Source: Nemania diffusa
Taxonomy: Eukaryota > Ascomycota > Sordariomycetes > Xylariales > Xylariaceae
Length of the DNA stretch: 64,000 nucleotides
Assembly: GCA_038501195.1 (NCBI GenBank)
Contig: JBBPUQ010000001.1
Location: 1,302,001 to 1,366,000 of the forward strand
Direction: 5' to 3'
In this document: positions 1 to 12,079 of the stretch, in pieces
Numbering within the stretch: position 1 is the stretch's first letter
How the letters are laid out: each line of letters opens with the position of its first letter
The notes under the pieces: model-generated
Seen by the model: only the letters and a program-made list of their open reading frames with translations
Told to the model about the DNA's origin: nothing
Databases searched by the model: none
Made by a program: the position numbers and the translations under genes

Positions 1-473
1 AGGAGAATATCGTTGTCCCCCAGAAGTCGTCGTCTCAGAAACGCAAGGGCAAGTCACCTTCGATAAATAACCCAGTTAATCTTCGCTTCGCAGCGTTAGA
101 CTGGGAACTGGACGAAGTGACAACCTCTCTCACGGGATCATCGGATGTCACTAGCTTTGACGCAGTTATTGCCTGCGACTGCATCTACAACGACACATTA
201 ATCGAGCCCCTCGTTCAGACATGTGCTGACGCCTGTGCTCTACGGCAGCGTGATCCAGAAGCTGGTGCGCAAGGTGACGGGGCTGCGGCGCCGGCTCTCT
301 GCATCGTTGCCCAACAGCTACGCGATCCCGAGATATTCGAGGGCTGGATCAAGGAGTTCAGCAGGCACTTCCGCGTCTGGCGTATGCCAGAGGAGGCGTT
401 ATCGATGGAATTGCGCGCAAATACGGGGTTCGTGGTGCATGTTGGGATCTTGAAAAATGCGAGCGCGCCCTGA
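1..473 (+). CDS. RKM5: Ribosomal lysine N-methyltransferase 5 (Rkm5), 3' end only
   Basis: The reading frame is open from the left edge (first full codon at 3) to the TGA at 471-473, so this is the C-terminal ~156 residues of a longer protein. Rkm5 is a seven-beta-strand SAM-dependent methyltransferase of family 16 that methylates a lysine of large-subunit ribosomal protein L1 in yeast. Visible family signatures are LDWELDEV near the start, the FDAVIACDCIYNDTLIEPLV block (late core strand plus the DCIY motif), then CIVAQQLRDPEIFEGW and the terminal NTGFVVHVG strand. A low-complexity insertion rich in Ala and Gly (about 270-300) sits where other family members have a short loop. The SAM-binding glycine loop lies upstream of the window. 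The assignment rests on remembered family motifs. Confidence 0.82.
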   Translation, partial: ENIVVPQKSSSQKRKGKSPSINNPVNLRFAALDWELDEVTTSLTGSSDVTSFDAVIACDCIYNDTLIEPLVQTCADACALRQRDPEAGAQGDGAAAPALCIVAQQLRDPEIFEGWIKEFSRHFRVWRMPEEALSMELRANTGFVVHVGILKNASAP

Positions 474-2235
474 ACTATCTGATAGGGGCTTACGTGTTCC
501 AAGTTTCGCCATGAAAAAGGGGAGATGTTTAAGCTAGAGACAACATGCCAATGCTACCGCGAAATATATACTACTAAGTAAGTACAGTCGTCAAGATTTC
601 GTATGTAGAAAAGCTGAGATATATGGGCAGTCCTCTCCCGCATCGTGGGCACAAGGTCCGCCTATTGCATTCTAAAGTGCTGCCGTTCTAACGGGCTTGC
701 AGTGCTTTACGGCACTTGAGACTATTTTACTATATATATATATATATATAGACTGCGAAATCTAAGGATACACATGCTGTTAGATGACGCGATCATGGTA
801 GGCGCTACTACATCGTGAACGGTTTGGGATGAGTATCTCATGCTCACGGTCTGTTATGCGTAATATAGTAACAAAGGCGAGGCTGAATTGAAGGGGGAAA
901 GCAAAATAAAAATGAATGAGTCTATAGTAGATAGTTAATTCAAGAATCTTTCACCCACGGCTACCCAGCAGCAAGCAACTACATTGAGGAAGTGTCAATA
1001 TCCCAATACTCTCTCAAGTTTTCTGTTCACTATATCTTTAGGTACTCCGATAGTCACACTATTTTATAGAACATCGATGAATTTAAACAGCACGCAGGTC
1101 GTAACGCCTCCCGTAACCCACACATCAACCAACTTGACAACCTAGGCTAATATATACAAACAACTGTTGACACATCCAACCCGTATTCCACTCACCATAA
1201 TCCACCTAGTAGAATAGCAAATCATGATATTCCATTTGAGGTGAGAATATGTAACATGACGCCTGGGTAAAGTAGGGCTCACATATATCTCCCAACTAAG
1301 ACAAATACTACTACACAATAGTCTTCTGCTCTTTATAGCACCACTCTATTACTTATCAGCATGCCATAGTGACAAGATAATCAACCTCAAACTTCGAACC
1401 TCATAAACGAGTTTTATGAGGCAATATCCACGAATACTATTTAGTATACAACGCAACACCGAACACAATGGCTATGTTCAATCAGTCTAACCCTGGAAAC
1501 CCCAAATAAATCGTTTCAAAGACCAAGACACGGCATTGTCTAGAAGGTCGGTAACAACCCAGCCATCGGATAGGTTAGATTGACAGCCAATAGCAGAACA
1601 ACTGGGAATAGAAACCCATCCCCAATAATGTAGGTTTCAGACACATAAATCAGAACTCTTGTATGTACCGGTATTATTGAGATGCTTCTTGTTATTTATC
1701 CTCCCCGCCACTTACCGACCATTTCATCCAGTTTTCGCAATCATATGCCAAAAAAAGGTCTGCGTGCGCACTCCTGTTCTTGACGCATTTATTGAGCCTC
1801 AATTCCTAGTCAACCGATAGCGACGTGCTAAGCGAACATTCTTTTACAAACTGAAAGGCTAAGCAATCTACGATCAACGTAATCATCACAGAAAGACGGA
1901 ATCCCACGCAGAAAAAGAAAAGTTATTAGATCCAGAGGAATACTCCCATCTCAATGTTACATTGCCCCAGCTAATCAAAGAACTCAGAAGAACATGGTCG
2001 CGGGCAATGGCTATACATACACAATGCACCACGCCGCGACACATGAATGTTTATACCGAGGTCCCCATTTACCCCGTAAACGCCATGCCAAATGATCCGT
2101 AAAATTGCAGCAGATATTTCTCTCAAACACAAACTTTCTATCCCGAGCACCACGGTTAGCCGTATCGCAGGACAGAATTTCCACTCTTCTTCTTTTGAAA
2201 AGCACTAAGGCTGGGTAGGTCTGACAGGAGCGAAA
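474..2235. other. Intergenic, AT-rich, no gene seen
   Basis: There are no ORFs above about 65 codons and no recognisable domain on either strand. The stretch is rich in TpA dinucleotides and holds one (TA)n microsatellite. It separates the 3' ends of two convergent genes. Confidence 0.6.
731..750. repeat. (TA)10 microsatellite
   Basis: Ten uninterrupted TA dinucleotides lie downstream of the RKM5 stop codon. Confidence 0.95.
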
Positions 2236-3396
2236 TCAAGCCCGTTCGGGTGCACCCTCACTCTCGCCTGCAGCACTCTCGACGTCCGTCCAGCTAGTGG
2301 GCGTGTACATGCCGCTATCGTCGCTCATGACGTCAAACGACTTGGTCGACATGGCCTCGTCGGCGACATCGATGCCGGAGCCGGCGAGTGACACCGAGTC
2401 CGTGGGCGTCATCTCGCCGTCCGTGATGAAACCGGCCTCGGAGGCCGGGGCTGGGGACGCCGGCAGCGGCGAGTAGAAGCTCGCGTCGCGCGACGCACCC
2501 TGTGCCCACTCCTGTATGGAGCCATACACATCGCCGCGGTCGTCTTGTCCGGCCGTCATGTACTCATCGGGGCCGAGCTCGGGTTCAGACACAGGTTCGG
2601 GCTGAGATATGGGCTGAGATGACAGGGGTGCATTCTCGTGTTGCGTGGCCTTCGGGGCCTCCTCGGGGGTCCATGGAACTAGGGGTATCGATACGGGAGG
2701 GTTTTGCTCAGGCGACATGGTTCTGGAAGAAGGGTAGGCGCCGACATCAGTGGCGCTGTAGATATCCGACATTTCATCCTTCTCGGGGTCCATCAGGCTG
2801 TTCTCGAAGGCAATATCGTTTTCGATGCCGTGCTCGTCGGAAAACGGGTTCGTGTAGTTGGAATAGAAGGAGTTGATGCCCCGCGGGTTCTCGCTGCGGC
2901 GCTGCCGGATCGTGCCGTTATTGGTGGGGTTTGGCTCGAGGCTTGTCTGGAAGACGAAGGTGCCCTTCTCCGCTTTCTCATCTTGTTGGAGGAAGTCGTC
3001 GAAGTGGGAGGAACTCCGGGTCGAGGCCCGTTGACGCTGCCGCTTCTCGTTCTGCAGGGCCATCTCCCTGGACTCGCGCATAGCGTTCCAGTACATCATC
3101 TCCTCTCGCTGGCGGCGGAGGCTCTCGGCATCGGCGACGGCGCCCGGTATGCTATCAGGCCCCAGTCCGCGTGACCGTAGGAATCCTTCGGCATCTTCGG
3201 GACGGTTGAAGAGGTTCTCTCGTTCTTGGGGGGTGATACTATCGCCGAAGGCGTGGAGGGCGATAGCAATGCGACGTCGGAGATCATTGGCCATGCGTTG
3301 CAGCTCGGGGGATTCGTAGATGGCTATGGCGGCGGCAACGGCGACCGACACGGCGATGACGCCCGCTGTAGCAGCAGGTCCGTTAATAGGTGGCAT
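2236..3396 (-). CDS. Uncharacterised fungal protein with N-terminal membrane anchor
   Basis: Single-exon gene of 386 residues starting at ATG 3396. Residues about 9-27 (GVIAVSVAVAAAIAIYESP) form a hydrophobic segment preceded by a short uncharged N-terminus, consistent with a signal anchor. It is followed by a basic helix (NDLRRRIAIALHAFGD), a heptad-like charged stretch (about 95-125, REEMMYWNAMRESREM) and a long acidic, Ser/Pro-rich disordered tail. The N-terminal 60 residues resemble a conserved but unnamed ascomycete family; I know of no assigned function. The CT/GA-rich DNA just upstream (3400-3800) would be its leader and promoter. No intron is needed. The gene converges with RKM5 across about 1.8 kb. 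Confidence 0.75.
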   Translation of the reverse strand: MPPINGPAATAGVIAVSVAVAAAIAIYESPELQRMANDLRRRIAIALHAFGDSITPQERENLFNRPEDAEGFLRSRGLGPDSIPGAVADAESLRRQREEMMYWNAMRESREMALQNEKRQRQRASTRSSSHFDDFLQQDEKAEKGTFVFQTSLEPNPTNNGTIRQRRSENPRGINSFYSNYTNPFSDEHGIENDIAFENSLMDPEKDEMSDIYSATDVGAYPSSRTMSPEQNPPVSIPLVPWTPEEAPKATQHENAPLSSQPISQPEPVSEPELGPDEYMTAGQDDRGDVYGSIQEWAQGASRDASFYSPLPASPAPASEAGFITDGEMTPTDSVSLAGSGIDVADEAMSTKSFDVMSDDSGMYTPTSWTDVESAAGESEGAPERA

Positions 3397-4037
3397 GGTA
3401 GATATATACGAGTTGATAAGTAGTAAGAGGTACAGTGATTATAGACTAGTGTTACAGCGGTGGTGCAGCTTTGAAAATGAGACGGAAAGAAAGAAGCAAA
3501 ATGTGATGCAATGCTCTAAAATGATGAGGATTGTAGCCAAATCTCGTCAGCCGTCATAGAAGGTCAGGAGACGAAGTCGTGGGTGCGGGTGACACAGCAG
3601 AGAAGAAGAAAAGGTTAAGTTAGATTCAGATAGATTGAAGGAGAATAGGCTTGTTTGCCTGTGATGTAGGTATGGTTGCGTGGTTGCTCGAGCTCCTTTG
3701 CCACTTCGAGCAACTAGGCAGTCACTTTCTGATTCGTAGCGTGGATTGCAGTTGAACGTGGGGTCAAGGGGATCAGTCATGGGGATCATCTCCGGTGATA
3801 CAATTCAATTCGTCACTCACCCTTGGCGGCTAGGGGCACGGGCATTTCCTATTGTTGAGACTCTAGCAGCCGCAATGCTGAGTTCCGACGGTTCGATTTC
3901 TCTCTTGCAGTTCTAGCGGCGCTGCTAGAAAAGTGAAAGCTCAAGTAGAACAAGCGGCTTGTATGAGAGGGGTAGAGAGAGAGTGTGTGTGTGGTGGGTA
4001 AGTAAGTAAGGTAAGTAGGAGGGAAGATGGGAGCGGA

Positions 4038-4056
4038 GGTAGGTAGGTAGGTAGGA
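4038..4056. repeat. (GTAG)n tract
   Basis: A short perfect tetranucleotide run of GTAG units, one of many TAGG-type tracts dispersed through the intergenic DNA of this window. Confidence 0.9.
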
Positions 4057-4689
4057 TGGAGACACAGGATTGGAGAGAGTTGGGGTCAGCTTCCCCCGTT
4101 CCTTCCTATCCGTTTCTAGGTATTATATACCTACTTAACACACATTAGATAACGATCGCACATTTGCCTTCTGCTGGTAGAAAAATATATTTAACGTTAG
4201 GAAGTTTAAAAGTGAAGCAGCAAGTACACCTACATGTAAGGAATAGGGTACTTTGTTGATCTACGGGAGGTAGGTTAGGTAACCTTAAAAAACGTATGAC
4301 AAGCAATAGCGGTTACGTATACCTGCTAGTTAACTACACAGCCCCTCTCACTCCCTCAGACAAGGCAGACATTTATCTAGTTGTTCAAAAAAAAAAAAAC
4401 GAAGATAGTATCCCTTAGTGTACTATTTCGTGGTTAGATGAATAGCCGTACTATTACAATCAAACTTAAACATTACCTACTCGCCAATGAGTTCCTGGCA
4501 ACTAAGAAGCTAGGTAATAGGCACCTAAGTTTTGGTTTGATAATACCTGGTAGTGGTAGGTACTAGGTATCTTGATGCGGGGCGCGGGCGCGGGGGTGTA
4601 TGGGGAAATGTGTACCTGGGTAGTTCTTCAACAAGAGGCTCATACTTATGTATTATCCTACCTATAGCTTGGCAACTCTGTTTATATGA

Positions 4690-4710
4690 GGTAGGTAGGT
4701 AGGTAGGTAT
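4690..4710. repeat. (GTAG)n tract
   Basis: Five GTAG units in a row. Same motif as at 4038 and 4920. Confidence 0.9.
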
Positions 4711-4919
4711 GCTATTTGTAGATGGGAGTCTCTATGAGAAGAAGGATTGTCTTAAACCAATGGATACTCCCGTGGCGTTCCTCGGGACTGGGTAGGGCAG
4801 AGTTCAACCGGGGCGGGGCAATTTGATTTATAGGTATGCGTAAGTACATGGGGGCAGTGTTAATCAACCGAGACAGGCATTTCATAGCTTGGAGGTGTTG
4901 CATCGTGGGAAGTCATGTA

Positions 4920-4932
4920 TGTAGGTAGGTAA
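4920..4932. repeat. (GTAG)n tract
   Basis: Three GTAG units; short member of the same tetranucleotide family. Confidence 0.8.
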
Positions 4933-5441
4933 ATCTTCCATTGTGCCAATTGGCATACACGCTACATCGTACTCTGATTAACCAGTTTTGTGTAGGTTAG
5001 GTAGGTATCTCCCAATCCATAATTCACCGCAGCTTCGATGCATGTAAAACGCCTCATTATCCATCCCATTTCATCGAACCTTCTGTTGAGTCCGCCTTGC
5101 CATTCAAAACGCCGGTTTGCGCAAAGCAAACTCCACTGTAAATGCATATAAGGGAAAGTGAATTCCACGCCGCTCCCGTCCCATCCCACCATATCCCAAC
5201 TCTATTTGCGTAGCCCGCATGAGGGGGGCGACACCCTATGATGTAAGCCCCCCCTATGCGGGCAAGAGCTGCAGCTTCGGGTTGCACAGCACATACACCA
5301 ATGCTTTTGTCGGACCGGGCAGAACCAACGACCGGCTGGTTGCAGGCCCGCCCGATTGGCTAGGGGAATTCAAAAGTTCCGGGCGGCACTCCCCCGGCTC
5401 GTGTTCAACCGGGCGGGAGACGGCGATCGAAACCATTCCAT

Positions 5442-5750
5442 TTAGTATGAGCTCTTAGAGCTAGACGAGCTAGCGGTCGACGTGGTAGAGAGACCGGAGT
5501 CCGTGCGGGCGATGCCCGGAATGGGTGAGATCTCTGACGAGGATCTTGTGCGCTCGCTGTAAGAGCAAGGTTAGCCCTGTTTGCTTCTTTCCCCTCGTCG
5601 GTTTGGGTATAGGTAGTAGGCGAGTCTCCCGGAAACTTACTAGGCGGCTCTGTTGGAGTGAATCTGGCACTTCCATGAACCTCCACTCGTCTTGATCTTG
5701 AAGGTGACGGGCTTGGTGGTGAGGACCTCTCCGATGTTGGCGGCAGGCAT
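5442..5750 (-). CDS. Small uncharacterised protein, two exons, 74 aa
   Basis: Two-exon model: exon 1 5750-5641, intron 5640-5557 (84 bp, donor GTAAGT, acceptor TTACAG), exon 2 5556-5442. The unspliced frame stops exactly at the donor (TA|GTAAGT). Splicing restores a Tyr codon and a frame ending in TAA, which is good evidence that the intron is real. The product begins MPAANIGEVLTTKPVTFKIK, has a compact N-terminal half with one Cys (SWKCQIHSNRAAYERTR) and a Ser/Thr-rich tail (about residues 55-74). There is no signal peptide or TM segment. I do not recognise the family; the N-terminal part looks conserved in style. The start is the first ATG in a good context (AAAATGCC). The ORFs visible without splicing here are artefacts of the intron. 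Confidence 0.62.
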
Positions 5751-6778
5751 TTTGGTGTTTGTGTTGGATGTGAGGTGAAGTGATGTGATGTGGGTGTATG
5801 CTGTGGCCCTGAGGTATGTAGGTCGAAGTGAGCTTAGTGGTACGTTGCAAGCGAGCTAGAGAGTTGAGGTTGGATCAATAGAAGAGAGTCCGAGGAAATG
5901 AGGGTAGAGGGAGGCGCGATTTATAGGTATTCTAGGAGTGGTCTCGTGTTGAGGTCGAGAACTGGCGGTAGAGGCATACGAGTAGGTATTGTACAACTAT
6001 TGGACCCCTGAATTTACCTTTCTTAGCGCAGCAGGTATATCAATTAAGGTACTATTTGTTACTTCAGTGAGGCATTTTGTTCGAAAGCCAAACCCAGCCC
6101 CGTTGATTGGCAGCAACGTTTGGTTTCTACTGTACAGATTACATATGTACGTACATGAGATACGGGACTGCGACTAGGACTTCCCAGGTACTTAGATTTG
6201 CCCTAGGCAGCGATCGTGCAGGTTGTACCGCCTACTATCTACAGTAGACTATCTAGTACCTGCACAAGAGGCATTGCACACACGATACGCACGATCTTCT
6301 CTCCCTCGGTGCCGGAACGGGATTCCTCACCTCCCCATGCCGAAAGTACCCACAAAGTAGAATACCGTACCTGACCCTCATGCGGGTATGCGCGGAATAC
6401 TTCGATAGCTGATCGAGCGACTTGCCTACTAGGCTTCCTGTCCCAGCAGACCCCACTAGCGCAATGCAATGCATTCGTTTAGTGTGGTACTGTACAGTTT
6501 TAGCATCATGACTACAGTAGACTAGCTCTTCGAGGCTCGCACTTTGTTCTACAGACTACATACAGTACAAAATGCAGAATATAGTCTGCCCGGCGCCCTC
6601 GGTCAAATTGTAATTCGCGAGGCCGGATTATTAGCACTTACTTACCGACAATCATATCGCCACGATAGAAGACGGACAACACGGTACCTTCTCCATTCTT
6701 CTTACCGATATTCTTACCGATATAGGTTAGGTATCTAAGATAGCAGTGCGAACAATGTACAGATATCTGACACAATGT

Positions 6779-6824
6779 ACGCATACGCATACGCATGCAT
6801 ACTATGCGTATTAGTATGCGTATT
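6779..6824. repeat. (ACGCAT)n with inverted ATGCGTA copies
   Basis: Hexamer repeats of ACGCAT are followed at once by reverse-complement copies (ATGCGTA twice), giving an imperfect palindromic microsatellite able to fold into a hairpin. Confidence 0.75.
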
Positions 6825-9800
6825 TAGATGGTATCTACAGTAGGTAGGTAATCTACGCATAAGAGCAGATGTACATAAGCACCGCATAGGTAACGATATA
6901 TCATCCCGGATACATCCGATTTGCGCAATGCGATTACTTGGCTGGCTGAATCCTGTAGTAGCCCTCGTGACAATGATCTGTGATGCAAAAATCAGCACAC
7001 CGATACTTAGATGGCTTGTAATATCTGACCTCCTTCGAGAAGCTTTCCTCTGCATGTCTCTGCTTTGCATTGTCGAATCGAACGGTGGTTACGGAGTGGA
7101 CTGGCCCGTTACTGGACAGGCCTTGAGGGAATTATGGTACCGGCTGCAGTAGCGTGGGCGAGCCACTAAATGCTTGTTTCTCCCACTGCCAGCTGCACCA
7201 CGTTGCTAACCGTCCGATTGGCCTTCCAAAAGCAAGTGGATGCAAGGGTTTTGATTGGCCAGAGCACTATGGGGCCGCCCTGGGAAAGGACCCTGTGCAG
7301 CCGGGGGACGCTGTATTGTCCGATGCAATTCTGATGTGGGATTTCTCCACCTCTCGACCTCCTATCTGTATGAGGCGACTTGCTTCTTCGCTGACCGTGT
7401 AATTCCCGGCCTGGGCCCAGGGACCGGTGATCTTCTCATGAATGGCGGCTCAACTGCTAGACTACGTAGATCTCGGCCGACATACACAATAGATCGAGCG
7501 AGCCAATCTTCGAACTAGCTCATGCTAGATATCTTGGCATGCTAGATTGAAAACTCAAGATACGGCTAGTCATGCCTGCGGCCTCGGCGATTTTATCTCT
7601 TTTTCTATGACCCGAATCCTCCGTGGATTCCGTCGATGACGTAGGTGTCCGTAAACTGAATAGCCAATCTGCAATGTTTCATTAATTCGTTAGTACAAGA
7701 TGTTAGTTCAGTCCGAATTACCCATTCTGGGGAATCCGTCTACCCAGCCGCATGCTTAGCTCACAATGGAGAGGATTACATACATACGATGCTCGAGAGC
7801 CATAATAATGATTGGAGGAAGCTTGGGAAGGGGGCCCAGCCGCCGCCATCTACCTACTAGCTTACATAAAGTAGAAAAGGCGTTTGGAAAGACGACAGTT
7901 TGGTTTGATAGTGGAAGGAATAGGTATGTTTCAGCTTTCGAGATCAATGTAACAGACATACTCTCTCAACCTCCTTTCATTCCCTTCCAACCGGTACCCA
8001 TAGTTTCATAGACGTACATCATCTGACAAGAAATGCTAAGAAACATGCACTTAGGGTAAAATGTTAGGGATCTAGCACTTACCTGCCGGCGGTATCATGA
8101 TATACGAGTATCTTGTCAGTTTCAACTATCTAAGGAAAAAACCGCCGTGTTTCTCCAACTTCTTCTTGGGTAGCATTGAACTCTACTCCTAGCAGACTAC
8201 CGGAAAGGCTGCAGTGCAAACCAAACAAGTTGTTCCTATAAGGGCTGAGCATCCAACACACAATATCGTCATAGGAACGGAGACGCGCTTATATGTAAAC
8301 CCCCCTTTGGAAGGGATCCCACGCGACTAAGTATCCTTATTTTCTACATACCCTTCCTATTGGTCTACTCACTTACTTTTTCGTATCCGTCCTGCATTAT
8401 CTGTCGTGGAAGTTCCGTGTGCTGGGTTACCCTGGGCAAGTTTGCTTCGAGGCTTCAGATATAACCCAATGTTTATGTAACCTTAGCACCTCCAATCATT
8501 CGGGTTTTTTGCTAAATAGCCCACACACCTCACAGGAGATATCTTCAGAATTCGAGACAGATTTCGTGGGGTGTTCACATGCAAGTACCCCCAGTGAGGT
8601 TTCCAGCGTATTTTTGATTACACTCATATCCCAACCAATTCCCCCGAGTTTATTGCAAGAAGTACCGCCGAAAGGACGCTCGGATAATCCAACACAGCAT
8701 CCTACTATTCGTAAATGATGTTAACCATGAATAGCAGGATGTCGTTCCCAACGGACCGCGGCGCCAACGGAGGTAGCCAATGTTTACGTTGCCGATCTCG
8801 CTATCGCCACCATTCAGTGTAGAACTTGACTCACATGGCTACCTTGACTTCAACTGTTATAGGTCTGCATGTGATCCCTCCTACTTGCCACACTCACTTC
8901 ATAGATTCAGGGAACAGAATAGAGAGAAGTATTTATCACATGGGAAGACGGGAAACCTGGGTTTCTCGTATTTATCTCTTTTAGCGTAGGAAGAACGACA
9001 ATGAACATCTCTCTTTGGATCTGGCAAAGCGCTTACACTAGTTGGGTAGTTTATCAGTTTAAAATATGTTCTCATCAGAAGAACAACTACTCGATTCTAA
9101 TCGCTACAGAACCGAGTTGAATAGGATCACCATGCCTTACGTGTCTGTTGCCATTGGCAGATTCTGGGAGGTCTTTTTATTCCCTCATCTGCGTGTCAGG
9201 AGTCAGAGTTGCGTTAGCGGGTAAGCACCCCCTGCATCACCTCTGCAAGCGGAAACTCTTTTGATACTCATACCATGTGAAGCGCACATGGGCTCTTGAT
9301 TCTTAGGAGGTGCATAGCTGTCCGGCACACTGGAGGTGGGTAAGGGGTCGGTGGGGAAATGTCCGTATGCGAAGGATATTTCATGGATATCGATTTCCCT
9401 CAACGCAACCTTAGGTCCCGGGGATTCCTACTCGCTCTTCGATACCTAGGCGCGTATCATCGGCTCGACTTCTGCTCGCTAATATTGTGATATTGGGGTG
9501 AAAATAAACCCCACGCTCCAGGATCTATCATGCGCGCCCTACTACCGGAGGGGTTCCTCCTTGCCTGGAAATTTCTTCTTTGACCAGCCCGGACCGAAAC
9601 CGGCTTACGATATTGAAGGGCAACCCTTTACGTTGCTCGGGTTTTTTCGACTGATTGGATGTTTCGCTGTAGCCAGCATCTAGTTATGGGACGAGTGCAC
9701 GCCGACAGCCGCGTGTGCTAGGTCCGTAGTGACACCTTGGTTACGGCTAACGAAGCTTCGATTACTAAGTACTCATGGGATTCATATTCTTGAGATTAAT

Positions 9801-11629
9801 CGGCTATGGCGGCTGACTATTATTGAGTTTCTTAGTCGTTGGGCGAATAGCTATTGAAGCATCGATGATCGGGACATTCGAATGCAAGGTATTCGCGACA
9901 AGTTTGGTCTCCATTCCGATATAACCCCGAACGGACTTGATGTTCGACACCCTCTGCTTCTGAATAGTGCTAAGGTGAGATAAGGGTTATACTGGCCCTG
10001 ATCTAGGGACAAGAAGATAATTTGATACTTGCTATTTCGCATTCCCTCGAGTGCACGGGTACAGATGGTGACAAGGTTAAGAGTAGTAGGGGAACGTATT
10101 TACATCGATTGCTCGGCTAACCAGCCCCGTTTTAGGCAGTAAGAGGATCACATCAGACTGTAGCGGGACTCTTATTGATTGAAGCGAAGATGAACATATA
10201 TCACCAAGATGTATGCTCCTGCGTGCTACTCCATGATGCGATAGCTAGCCAACAGTCACTCCTCAACCCGGTCACCGACGAGGAATACGTGACGTTTTTG
10301 ATTATCTCCGTTCCTTTCGACCGATGTAGCACCACCGAGGCAGACTCCCCTCGCCTCCCCGGCCGTGGGGCAGTTCGCCGGCATATTGTCACCGGAGTCG
10401 AATGTTTTCAAGAAGGCGATATGATCATCGCATACCATTATTTGATACGAGGAGGTCGATACCAACTGGTCCTTTCGCCTGACCTTGACGTATTAGTAAG
10501 GACACTGCGATAGTGTTCACTCTGACTCAACGCGAATGCCTAGAAGCTCTGTCCTGGATGTAATAAGTAGAATGCGCTTTTGCGGGAGTGAGATGGCCAT
10601 ATTATATAACATAGTTGAACCTTGTTTGCAATTTAATAAGTGCTGATTGGCGCAGGTTCTTGAGGCGTAACTACGGTAATTAGTCGCATGTAAACTTCCT
10701 GCATGAGGCAATGTAGTTGAATTTTCGCTAGAATTCTATCGCAGTGGCTCTGTCTTATTCTCAGGATTGATTGAAATTTCATTTAGAAATGGTCAAGATT
10801 GCCTTGTAATCTTTGTACTGTGCCTATTTTTGGTCATTACCATCTTGTTCTGTCTCAAATCAGAAATGAGAGTGAGGTTACTGTAGTTAATAGTGTGGCT
10901 GGCGGTGCAGATTTCTGCATTTATTGAGGCGAAAGGGTACATGGTATTTGCGTGTGAATAAAATAGCTCTGAAGAGTCTTGCAGTACAATAACAGTTTGA
11001 TCTGGTTGAAAACATTGATCGTCCATATATTCAGTTTGACTTCCAATCAAATTGAGTCAAAGATTTTAGCGCCATGTTTTTTTAAATCTCAAATTCCTTG
11101 TTTTCTCAATTGCGACACCTCTAATTCTGCATCTTTGAGCTGGATAGAGATAGTATCTAGAAATCTCATCTTGTGCCACGCTCATACAAGATTCAGTTGT
11201 GTCAGTGATAGCATGGAGATATGAGGGGTAGGAGGGTGTGCTGGCAAGCTGTGAAACTCGGACCGGTGAGGTTCTATTGCGACAGGTCGCAAGTAAACAA
11301 CCACATGCAGTAGCTATGGTGCGCGGTTATGTTCAATTATTAGTCAAAACTCGCAAAAGTTTATTCATGGGGGGTATATGTACATTATGTAATTCGACTC
11401 CTTTTCTTTTAGGCTGTTTTGTTGTAATCTGCAGCGTGACTGCCACTAAACTGAGCTGGAGGCGAGATAGGCGGCGCATCGCTGGAGTTTAACCTCAGGT
11501 CCTTACCTAAGGCAGTGTATCAATCCACTACCTTTCTAGGCAGCCATTTGCACCACCACACTTTATGCAGAAACCACCATCTCCACTTAGAACGAAAGTA
11601 TCATAGGTAGCTGAGTTGCCTCGCCTTCT

Positions 11630-11672
11630 AGCTCCAGCTCCAGTTCCAGCTCTAGCTCCAGCCGTAGCCCTA
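11630..11672. repeat. (AGCTCC)n-type degenerate hexamer tract
   Basis: Imperfect hexamer repeats (AGCTCC, AGTTCC, AGCTCT variants) followed shortly by an AAC-rich trinucleotide stretch. Low-complexity DNA about 400 bp upstream of the next gene. Confidence 0.75.
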
Positions 11673-12079
11673 GCTGATGTGCAGGAACATCAACAATAAC
11701 AACAACAACGGCATCTATTAAAGGAGGCTGTGTAACTCGGTTACCGGGATCACAGGATCCTGGGAAGCAGTTGCCTCAGCCCTGAGTCACTATGTCACCT
11801 TTCCTATAACACAGAGTCATCCCAACTAGCGAACTACTAGCTAGTCCTCATCTCGTCGAGAATCTTCGTTTCGCATCAAAAGATCGTGGTCAATTTGAGG
11901 AGGAAACAGCACTGTTTCAGTAGCTTTGTTTGGCCAAACTTTCTTATAGCAGCACAATTACCCACACAACCTCTCAGACAGTCTACCTACCTCCTAGCCT
12001 ATTCAAAGTGCATACATGAAGGAGCCTGGGATAGCCAAGAGTCAAAAACTATCATATTCTCAATCTTCGTGAGAACAAG

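Larger units (their letters stand above)
3397..5441. other. Intergenic with scattered TAGG tetranucleotide tracts
   Basis: Upstream region of the minus-strand gene ending at 2236 and downstream region of the small gene at 5442. It contains many GTAG/TAGG runs, a GT-rich patch near 3980-4000 and an A12 run near 4388. No coding region can be supported. Confidence 0.55.
5751..12079. other. 6.3 kb gene-poor region
   Basis: No ORF on either strand shows a recognised domain, and the longest (about 110 codons at 10175-10513) has no supporting feature. Composition is mixed, with short hairpins and simple repeats. It may be decayed DNA that once coded, but I could not identify any ancestor by eye. 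Confidence 0.5.

Noticed and set aside
4690..4932. Telomere-like repeats
   Set aside because: The unit is TAGG, not TTAGGG, and tracts are short and dispersed between ordinary genes.
10175..10513. 112-codon plus-strand ORF in the 6-12 kb desert
   Set aside because: Considered as a small gene, but no conserved motif is recognised and overlapping minus-strand ORFs are nearly as long.
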